This document shows, piece by piece, positions 36,984 to 44,900 of a stretch of 64,000 bases of DNA. The DNA lies in the NCBI GenBank assembly GCA_964564015.1, contig CAZLZR010000018.1, positions 10,790 to 74,789 of the forward strand. The letters run 5' to 3'. Below the pieces are notes generated by a model, which saw only the letters and a list, made by a program, of their open reading frames with translations, ran no database searches and was not told the DNA's origin. Source of the DNA: Acetivibrio sp964564015. GTDB taxonomy: Bacteria > Bacillota > Clostridia > Acetivibrionales > Acetivibrionaceae. Each line of letters opens with the position of its first letter. Positions within the stretch are counted from its first letter, which is position 1. Both the position numbers and the translations under genes were made by a program.

Positions 36984-38891
36984 TTACTTAGCTTTGGATT
37001 CTACCTCTTCAACAATCCTATTTATAAAGTCATTTAAGGCCATCGAGCCCAAATCCCCATCTTTTCTGGATCTTACGGCAACAGCTCTGTTTTCAAGCTC
37101 TTTATCACCAATTACCAGCATATAAGGTGTCTTTTCAAGTTGAGCTTCTCTGATTTTATAGCCGATCTTTTCATTTCTGAAATCCACCTCAACCCTTATA
37201 CCTTTTGCCGCTAATGCCTCTTTAACCTCACCCGCAAACTGATGATGCTTATCTATCAAAGGAAGTACCTTAACCTGAACAGGTGACAACCACACAGGGA
37301 ACGCACCTGCAAAATGCTCTGTCAGTATAGCAATAAACCTTTCAATACTTCCAAATACAACTCTGTGAACCATAACCGGTCTGTGCTTTTCACCGTCTGC
37401 ACCCACATAGTTCAAATCAAATTTCTGAGGCATCTGGAAATCAAGTTGTATAGTGCCGCACTGCCATGTACGGCCTATTGAATCCTCAAGATGGAAGTCT
37501 ATTTTCGGACCATAGAATGCACCATCACCTTCGTTTATCTTATACTTCATTTTATTGGCCTCTAAGGCTTCCTTAAGGGCATTGGTTGCCATATCCCATT
37601 GTTCGGCAGATCCCATCGAATCTTCAGGCCTTGTAGAAAGTTCAACATGATACTTAAATCCAAATACACTGTAAAAATCATCAATGAGATTTATAACGCC
37701 CAACACCTCATCCTTGATCTGCTCAGGAGTCATAAATATGTGCGCATCATCCTGTGTAAAGCATCTTACTCTCATTAAACCGTGCAAAGCGCCGGAGAGC
37801 TCATGTCTGTGAACCAATCCCAGCTCCGCCATTCTCTGTGGTAAATCTCTGTAGGAATGGAGTTTTCTCTTATATGCAAGCATACCTCCCGGGCAGTTCA
37901 TCGGTTTTATAGCATAATCGCCTTCATCTATTTTGGTAAAATACATATTTTCCTTGTAGTGATCCCAATGGCCTGAACGGTGCCAAAGTTCTTCACTTAG
38001 AATTATAGGAGTTTTGATTTCCTGATATCCTCTTGCCTGATGCTCTTCTCTCCAGTAATTTTCAAGCAGATTACGGAGCACCATTCCTTTAGGCATAAAG
38101 AACGGAAACCCGGGGCCTTCTTCATATATATCGAACAAGTCAAGTTCTTTTCCCAGCTTCCTGTGGTCTCTCTTTTTTGCTTCCTCCAACCTGAACAGAT
38201 AATCATCCAGGTCACTCTTCTTAGCAAACGCAGTACCGTAAATTCTCTGGAGCATTTTATTTTTTTCATTTCCTCTCCAGTATGCACCTGCAACCGATAA
38301 AAGCTTGAATGCCTTTATTTTGCCAGTAGATTCCACATGAGGTCCGGCACAAAGATCGACAAATTCTCCCTGCTTATAAAAGGATATTATCTCCCCTTCT
38401 GGCAAATCACGGATGAGTTCCACCTTATAGGGTTCACCCTTTTCCTCCATAAATTTCATCGCTTCATCTCTTGGCAGTGTAAACCTTTCAAGTTTCAAAT
38501 CTTCTTTTACTATTTTTTTCATTTCTTCTTCAATCTGTGCCAATTCTTCAACAGAAAATGGCTTGTCCACATCAAAATCATAGTAGTATCCGTTATCTAT
38601 AGCAGGTCCAATGGCAAGTTTAACATTTGGATAAAGGTTCTTAACCGCCTGCGCCATAATATGAGATGCAGTGTGTCTGTAAGCATGCCTTCCGCCATCA
38701 TCGTCAAAGGTCAACAAGCTTAGCTTGCAATCTTCATTAAGCTCATAACTCAAGTCTTTTACTTTCCCGTCAACTTCACCGGCAAGAGCAACTCTCGCCA
38801 ATCCGGCACTTATGCTTTCAGCAACTTGCTTAATAGTAATTCCTTTATTATATTCCTTAGCGCTTCCATCCTTTAAAGTAATTTTAATCAT
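36984..38891 (-). CDS. thrS: Threonyl-tRNA synthetase
   Basis: A 635-residue class II synthetase. It has a TGS domain (1-60), an editing domain with HTASHIMAQAV, and a catalytic core with MRVRCFTQDDAHIF (motif 2) and the zinc-binding Cys of NCPGGM, and a C-terminal anticodon-binding domain. The start at 38891 is chosen because GGAGGG is nine bases upstream; the open frame runs on upstream only through the T-box region. Expression is controlled by the T-box. Confidence 0.97.
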   Translation of the reverse strand: MIKITLKDGSAKEYNKGITIKQVAESISAGLARVALAGEVDGKVKDLSYELNEDCKLSLLTFDDDGGRHAYRHTASHIMAQAVKNLYPNVKLAIGPAIDNGYYYDFDVDKPFSVEELAQIEEEMKKIVKEDLKLERFTLPRDEAMKFMEEKGEPYKVELIRDLPEGEIISFYKQGEFVDLCAGPHVESTGKIKAFKLLSVAGAYWRGNEKNKMLQRIYGTAFAKKSDLDDYLFRLEEAKKRDHRKLGKELDLFDIYEEGPGFPFFMPKGMVLRNLLENYWREEHQARGYQEIKTPIILSEELWHRSGHWDHYKENMYFTKIDEGDYAIKPMNCPGGMLAYKRKLHSYRDLPQRMAELGLVHRHELSGALHGLMRVRCFTQDDAHIFMTPEQIKDEVLGVINLIDDFYSVFGFKYHVELSTRPEDSMGSAEQWDMATNALKEALEANKMKYKINEGDGAFYGPKIDFHLEDSIGRTWQCGTIQLDFQMPQKFDLNYVGADGEKHRPVMVHRVVFGSIERFIAILTEHFAGAFPVWLSPVQVKVLPLIDKHHQFAGEVKEALAAKGIRVEVDFRNEKIGYKIREAQLEKTPYMLVIGDKELENRAVAVRSRKDGDLGSMALNDFINRIVEEVESKAK

Positions 38892-38915
38892 ATGATAAAT
38901 CCCTCCAAAAAAATA

Positions 38916-39115
38916 ATAAAACTCCCATCCCTGTAAAGGGACGAGAGTCAATTCCCGTGGTTCCACCCTAGTTTGCACTCATTATGATTATAACGTAATC
39001 AACGCTTCAGCTCAGAGGCGGTCTTCAACTGATATGCCCAGAAAGTACTCGCAGCCTAGGTACCTTCTCTCTTTTGGGTATTTTTCAATCTACTCTTCTC
39101 ATCACAGCCAAATGA
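38916..39115 (-). ncRNA. T-box leader of thrS
   Basis: On the minus strand the T-box core AGGGTGGAACCACGGG is followed by a terminator ACTCTCGTCCCT/AGGGATGGGAGT with TTTATTATTTTT. Stem I features upstream include GATGAGAAGAGTAG and AGAGAGAAGG. An ACC triplet (Thr codon), at about 39021-39023, lies in the segment GAAGACCGCC on the 3' side of stem I, the position expected for the specifier. Uncharged tRNA-Thr should promote read-through. Confidence 0.94.
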
Positions 39116-39129
39116 TCAATATAACATAA

Positions 39130-39158
39130 ATTATATATTTATAAACTTTTGTTGTCAA
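39130..39158 (-). promoter_or_regulatory. Sigma-A promoter of thrS
   Basis: On the minus strand perfect TTGACA (39153-39158), 17-base spacer and perfect TATAAT (39130-39135), just upstream of the T-box. Confidence 0.9.
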
Positions 39159-39282
39159 CGTAGTATTATATAATTTTAAATGCCTCAAATGAAAATATTT
39201 GTTATCTTACGTTTCCAAAGATTTTACCAATAACAGGAAGTGTCCCCTAAATAGTTTCGTAAAGTTAAAGTCAGAAAATGAA

Positions 39283-39310
39283 TTGTAATTTTAGCAGATT
39301 ATGATATAAT
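39283..39310 (+). promoter_or_regulatory. Likely promoter of the agrC-type kinase
   Basis: TTGTAA (39283-39288), 16-base spacer and TATAAT (39305-39310), about 64 bases before the TTG start. Confidence 0.6.
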
Positions 39311-39373
39311 GTTTTTTGTCAGCAAATGTAGAATTTTGTTGTGTAAAATTTTGTAATATTAGGAGGTTGAGCT

Positions 39374-40693
39374 TTGTTAGGGCTTAAATTTATAGCACTA
39401 TCCATATCAGGTATAGCACAGGAAGTTATTATCGGGGTTTTACTTTTTGTGGTATTTAATTTAAAAATCAACTGGAGGAAAGTATCCACATATGCAATAA
39501 TTATGGGATTAACAAGTAGTATTTCGAATGTTTTCCTGCCTCAGAGCTATAAATATTCCTCAGCGGTTTATTTGCTTGCATTTGTTGTATCTTCAATGCT
39601 TTCATTTAAGTATATATACAAGTTCAGCTTCTTGAAATGTCTATCAACTATGTGTATTATTTACTTTTTAAAATCTATAGTAACGCTTACCTGCCTTTCA
39701 ATTCATAAGTTGTTTTTCAGGGAAGATTTTAATGCAATAAATGCTACTTGGTTTGAACATTTTATTTCGCAGATAATTGCATTAACTATCTTGCTGCTTA
39801 TAACAATGATAATATCTTTATTTAAAATAAAAATTCATATTCCGGAAGATCTGGGCAAGAAAAGGGCATTAACTGTTATAGTTAATATAGTTTTATCGGC
39901 TCTTCTTTTATTCCCTAATTTTATCTCTATTCAAGAAGTAATGAATACCAGATCAACTCCTTTACTTATATATAATTCAGTTTCGCTTATATTGGTTGTT
40001 GTTCTTAATGTCGTTAATTTCCTAAGATTGGGAGAAATGGAGTTTCTGAAACAAAATGCAGCCTTTCAGGAATTATATATTAAGACACTCAATGAAATGA
40101 TAGACAGTCTGAGAGGATTTAAGCACGATCATAATAATATGATGCAGGTAATTAGCGGGTATATTGCAGCCCAGGATATGGATGGGCTAAAAAAATTCCA
40201 CGGCCAGATGATGTCAGAATCGCGAAAATTAAACAATATTGTTCCACTAAATTCATATATAAAGCATAATCCACCTATATACGGACTGTTATTATCAAAG
40301 ATATCCTACTCCGAAATAAAGAATATAAATCTTACTATCAATGTGATGTGTAAAGTCGAATTCAAAAACATAAAAATATATGATTTGTGTAAAATACTTG
40401 GAGTTTTATTGGATAACGCTATAGAAGCAGCATTTGAAAGCGAAAAGAAATATGTTGAACTAGCTATAAGAGAAAGTGCCAATAAAAGCTGTCTTTTTAT
40501 CGAGATAAACAATTCCTGTTCAGGAACTGTCGATGTTGAAAGCATATTTAAGGATGGATATACAACTAAAAAAGATCATACAGGATTTGGCCTATGGGAA
40601 ATACAAAAAATAATAAATAAATACAAGAATTGCAAGCTTCATACACAAGCTAGAGAAAATTCATTTTCACAGATAATTGAAATCACCTATTAG
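39374..40693 (+). CDS. agrC: AgrC-like GHKL sensor histidine kinase
   Basis: A 439-residue kinase with six or seven N-terminal hydrophobic segments over about 215 residues, as in peptide-pheromone receptors. The phospho-accepting histidine is in GFKHDHNNMM (about His251). The GHKL ATPase core follows, with LLDNAIEAA near 346 and GFGLWEIQ near 403. The start is TTG, supported by AGGAGG seven bases upstream. It converges on the agrBD genes rather than forming the usual agrBDCA run, and no response regulator (AgrA) is in the window, so the cognate regulator must be elsewhere. Role as receptor of the adjacent AgrD peptide is inferred from proximity. Confidence 0.85.
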   Translation: MLGLKFIALSISGIAQEVIIGVLLFVVFNLKINWRKVSTYAIIMGLTSSISNVFLPQSYKYSSAVYLLAFVVSSMLSFKYIYKFSFLKCLSTMCIIYFLKSIVTLTCLSIHKLFFREDFNAINATWFEHFISQIIALTILLLITMIISLFKIKIHIPEDLGKKRALTVIVNIVLSALLLFPNFISIQEVMNTRSTPLLIYNSVSLILVVVLNVVNFLRLGEMEFLKQNAAFQELYIKTLNEMIDSLRGFKHDHNNMMQVISGYIAAQDMDGLKKFHGQMMSESRKLNNIVPLNSYIKHNPPIYGLLLSKISYSEIKNINLTINVMCKVEFKNIKIYDLCKILGVLLDNAIEAAFESEKKYVELAIRESANKSCLFIEINNSCSGTVDVESIFKDGYTTKKDHTGFGLWEIQKIINKYKNCKLHTQARENSFSQIIEITY

Positions 40694-40735
40694 GTTTAGC
40701 TAAAAACTAAGTTTCTACACTGAATATGGAATAGA
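40692..40735. repeat. Degenerate tail of the dispersed repeat, minus orientation
   Basis: On the minus strand ATTCAGTGTAGAAACTTAG and TTTTTAGC resemble the AGAGTAGGAACTTATATTTTAG tail. The arms are lost, but GTTATCC remains at the edge. It overlaps the 3' end of agrC. Confidence 0.35.
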
Positions 40736-40808
40736 ATTTGGTTTGATGACGGATAACCATACAAAAAATAATAGTAATTTACATTTTCAAATCAATTAGT
40801 AATCTAAG

Positions 40809-40895
40809 GGGCTGTAGCAAAATGCATCGAACATCACATAAAACTGATATGCATAAAATTATGCGTTGATTTTCTTTATTCATTTGCAACAGCCC
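40809..40895. other. Long imperfect inverted repeat between convergent agrC and agrD
   Basis: Arms GGGCTGTAGCAAAATG and CATTTGCAACAGCCC enclose about 55 bases with an inner GCATAAAATTATGC hairpin. It could serve as a terminator for both convergent genes. The GGGCTGT-GCAAA ends also look like insertion-sequence or MITE termini, so it may be a small non-autonomous mobile element. Confidence 0.55.
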
Positions 40896-40915
40896 ATGTT
40901 TGTCTTAAGTATTTA

Positions 40916-41059
40916 TTAGTCTGACTTTATTAAGGATTCCGGCATCTTTGGCTGATAGCTAAAAAACGGAAAACACGCGCTGGCTGACATTGCTGCAAGC
41001 AACATTGACAAAAATGCAATAGCAGTAAAAATGCGCTTTTTGATTATACTCTTAAGCAT
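40916..41059 (-). CDS. agrD: AgrD-like autoinducing peptide precursor
   Basis: A 47-residue precursor. The N-terminal 25 residues form an amphipathic, basic helix (MLKSIIKKRIFTAIAFLSML). The conserved Cys (Cys29) is in ACFPFFSY, followed by the family tail QPKMPESL. The mature thiolactone or lactone ring would contain CFPFF with one or two more residues; its exact end cannot be read from sequence. The ATG at 41059 follows AAAGGAGG, so the longer in-frame start upstream is rejected. It lies 40 bases after agrB in the same direction, as expected. Confidence 0.85.
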   Translation of the reverse strand: MLKSIIKKRIFTAIAFLSMLLAAMSASACFPFFSYQPKMPESLIKSD

Positions 41060-41099
41060 ACCTATCCTCCTTTCATTATTATGCGCATGCCTTCTAAAA

Positions 41100-41690
41100 C
41101 TAGCTGCTGCGCTTGCACCCTGAAAGTTTGTAACCAATCGGAGAAAGAAGAAAAGTTACAGGTAATGTTGAGAGTAAAATGACATTAAAAACAATTTTAT
41201 CAAAATACCACAGAATACATGCTGCTGCATATACTAGAAGAGTTAGAATTAAAGACACAACTTTCAAACGGAATTTAACCTTTTTTCTTAATATAGGTTT
41301 CTCCATTGTATCTCCTGGTGCATATACGTAAGCAACATAAAAGTTTAAAATGAAAACTGGTACAGAATAGTAGAGATTATCTATCCATATGCATTTAGAT
41401 ATGAATATAATCCCAAACATTGTTACAAAGTAGGTTAAAAAGCACTTTATACGTGAGCCTGCATGAGCTCCCCCTTCAAATAACCTTAATACACCATAAA
41501 TTATAAAGGAAATTAAAAAGTATTTAAATACCCCTAAAAACAATGCAACTAAAAAAATGGAAACTGAAACCAGCATTTCATAAACAGCCAACTTAATTCC
41601 ATAATTAATAATTTCTTCTTTTTCTGGCGTTATCCCCTCAACATTTTCTTTAATTAAATCAGTTATTTTTTTACTAAAAGCATCTATCAT
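41100..41690 (-). CDS. agrB: AgrB-like peptide-processing membrane protease
   Basis: A 196-residue polytopic cysteine endopeptidase that cleaves AgrD and forms the ring. The catalytic pair is seen in FEGGAHAGSRIKCFL (His76, Cys83). About five hydrophobic segments follow. GGAG is seven bases before the ATG. It forms a two-gene unit with agrD and is divergent from the GH48-GH9 cellulase, 279 bases away. Confidence 0.95.
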   Translation of the reverse strand: MIDAFSKKITDLIKENVEGITPEKEEIINYGIKLAVYEMLVSVSIFLVALFLGVFKYFLISFIIYGVLRLFEGGAHAGSRIKCFLTYFVTMFGIIFISKCIWIDNLYYSVPVFILNFYVAYVYAPGDTMEKPILRKKVKFRLKVVSLILTLLVYAAACILWYFDKIVFNVILLSTLPVTFLLSPIGYKLSGCKRSS

Positions 41691-41718
41691 TTCTTTACTC
41701 CATTACTACAAACTACTC

Positions 41719-41748
41719 AGATAGCATTTTTATTTTCTGAAGCTATCT
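41719..41748. other. Inverted repeat in the agrB / cellulase divergent region
   Basis: AGATAGC (41719-41725) and GCTATCT (41742-41748) separated by 16 bases, in the 279-base divergent spacer. It could be an operator; nothing else clear is present except an AT dinucleotide run near 41800. Confidence 0.35.
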
Positions 41749-41969
41749 ATATTGGTAACGAACGGAATCAATCGATTATAAGCAAATCCTCCCCCATTAT
41801 ATATATATATTCTACATTTAATTAGAAATTCCTTCATTAAATATATATTTTTTTAATATATGACCAATTATTTACACAAATAAGAAACATATCTTTCAGC
41901 AATGGTTTCTTTATAAGGTATATAAAAACACTTACCATAATCGAATTATTTTCCCGAGGTGACGATTCA

Positions 41970-44900
41970 ATGAAAATACTTCAGATATTAATGAGAAGAA
42001 AAAAAGCAACTGCCGTTTTGGTAATAGTTCTGGTTGCAGCATGTTCCATACTGATAGCACAGAATAAAGGCTCCAAAGACACCCTTAACAATCCCGATGA
42101 CAAAGTTCCTTCATCATTCGTCAAATCAGCAAATGCAACAGTGTATTCAGACAGATTTCTGGAATTGTTCAATGACCTTCAGAATAAAGGCTACCTTAGT
42201 GAAGAAGGAGTACCCTACCATACAATTGAAACATTATTGGTAGAGGCTCCTGATTACGGGCATCTTACAACAAGTGAAGCTTTCAGCTTTATGACCTGGT
42301 TGGGTGCAACTTATGGAAAGTTAACCGGTGACTGGACTTATTACAAAAGCGCCTGGGACATAACAGAAAAATACATAATACCTGATGCAACACAAGACCA
42401 ACCGGGTGTAGAAACATATCCACCATCCAAACCTGCGCAATATGCTCCCGAAGCAGATACTCCCAATGGCTATCCTACTACGGGAAGCGATAGTGCTCCA
42501 ACCGGAACAGACCCAATTGCGGACAATCTGGCTTCAGCATATGGATCCAAAGCCATATATCAAATGCATTGGCTTCTTGATGTAGACAATTTTTACAAAT
42601 ATGGAAACCACGGTGACGGCACAAGCAGATGTTCATATATCAATACTTACCAACGCGGTGCCGAAGAATCCGTATGGGAGACAGTTCCTCACCCTTCATG
42701 GGAAGACTTTAAATGGGGCGAAGGTGATAAAGGAGGCTTCTTAGGGCTTTTCGGAGGCTTCGGCCAGCCAGCCAAGCAGTGGCGTTATACATCTGCGTCT
42801 GACGCTGATGCAAGGCAGGTTCAAGCCTCCTACTGGGCTTATTTATGGGCAAAAGAACAGGGTGTAGACGGTGAACTCTCCGAATATTCCGATAAAGCTG
42901 CCAAAATGGGTGACTATTTAAGGTATACATTCTTCGACAAATACTTCAGACCGATTGGAGTTCAGGACAAAACTACCGCGGGAACAGGCTATGACAGTTG
43001 CCACTACCTGTTGTCATGGTACGCCTCCTGGGGTGGCGATATTACCGGCGCATGGAGTTGGAGAATAGGAAGCTCTCATTCTCATCAGGGCTATCAAAAC
43101 CTGGTTGCAGCATATGCATTATCACAGGAAGCTGCATTAAAACCCAAGTCACAAGGTTCTCAGGAAGACTGGCAAAAAAGTCTGGCCCGTCAGATTGAAT
43201 TATATCAATACCTTCAAAGTGCTGAAGGTGCAATTGCAGGTGGTGTAACAAATAGCTGGGAAGGCAGATATTCCAAATATCCGGCAGATAAAAGCACGTT
43301 TTATGATATGGCTTATGATTACCAGCCTGTCTATCATGATCCCTCAAGCAACAATTGGTTTGGGTTTCAGGCATGGTCAATGGAAAGGGTAATGGAATAT
43401 TACTATCTTTCAGGTGATGAAAGTATAAAACCCGTCTGTGACAAATGGATAAAGTGGGCCATATCAAATACAAAATTAAAAAGCAACGGTACATATGAAA
43501 TACCATCAACCCTCGAATGGTCAGGCGAACCCGATACTTGGACCGGCAAACCTACCGGTAACCCCAATCTTCACTGTAAGGTTAAGGATTACACTAATGA
43601 CGTTGGTGTAGCTGCTGCTTATGCAAAGGCGCTGATATATTATGCGGCTGCAACCGAACAGCATTCTGGTACAATGGATGCATCATCAAGAGACACAGCT
43701 AAAGGAATTCTGGACGGAATGTGGAAGAATTACAGAGATGAAAAGGGTGTTGTTGTACCCGAAGAGCGTAAAGATTATGCTCGCTTTTTTGACGAAGTTT
43801 ACATACCGGAAGGATTTAGCGGTACAAATGCACAGGGAGCACAAATCAAAAATGGCATGACCTTTATCGATATGCGTCCTGATTATAAAAAAGACCCGGA
43901 TTTTAAGAAGGTAGAAGACGCTGTAAAAAACGGAAAAAACCCAGTTATGACCTACCATCGCTATTGGGCTCAGGCTGATATAGCAATGGCTAATGCAATG
44001 TATCACATTTACATAGAGCAAAAAGACGGCCTTGTTATTGAAGAAGCCCCCGAAACAGGCAATCCTGTCAATGAAGGTGATACTTCTGAATCTTCTTCCG
44101 ACAATATTGAATACTCCGGCAAGTACAAATACAAATATACAAATGATATCCCTCCACAACCACCGGCTACAGGCTCATTTAACTATGGAGAAGCACTCCA
44201 GAAAGCAATTTTCTTTTATGAATGTCAGCGTTCAGGAAAACTCAGTTCAACTGAACTACGCCTTAACTGGCGCGGAGACTCTGGACTTAATGACGGAAAA
44301 GACGCAGGTATAGACCTCACAGGCGGTTGGTATGATGCAGGCGACCATGTCAAGTTCAATCTTCCAATGTCATATTCAGCTACTATGCTGAGCTGGTCTG
44401 TATACGAATATAAAGACGCTTTCATAAAAAGCGGGCAGCTTGACCCTATATTAGAAAATATTAAGTGGGCAACTGACTACTTCATTAAATGCCATCCTGA
44501 ACCAGACGTTTACTATTACCAGGTGGGAGATGGAAACGCTGATCATGCATGGTGGGGACCAGCTGAAGCCATGCCTATGGATAGACCAGCATATAAATTG
44601 GATAAATCCTCTCCCGGATCAGCTGTTTCTGCTGAAACAGCAGCGGCATTAGCTTCAGCATCAATAATCTTTAAAGATATCGATGCTGCTTATTCCAAGG
44701 AGTGCCTTAAGCATGCAAAGGAACTATATAACTTTGCCGAAAGTACCAAAAGCGATGCAGGTTACACAGCCGCCGACGGTTTCTACAAATCGTGGAGCGG
44801 ATTTTATGACGAGCTTTCCTGGGCAGGAGCCTGGCTTTATCTGGCAACAAATGACAAAGCCTACTTGAACAAAGCCGAGGAGTACGTCTCTAAATGGGGA

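Noticed and set aside
39236..39256. IS terminus remnant GTGTCCCCTAAATAG upstream of agrC
   Set aside because: A single short match, with a weak echo near 50166; too little to call a mobile element.
41060..41137. Longer AgrD precursor
   Set aside because: The downstream ATG at 41059 has an ideal AGGAGG; the extra residues are not AgrD-like.
41750..41969. SigI-type promoter for the GH48-GH9 gene
   Set aside because: A CCCCC run is present near 41793, but I could not find a matching downstream box at proper spacing.
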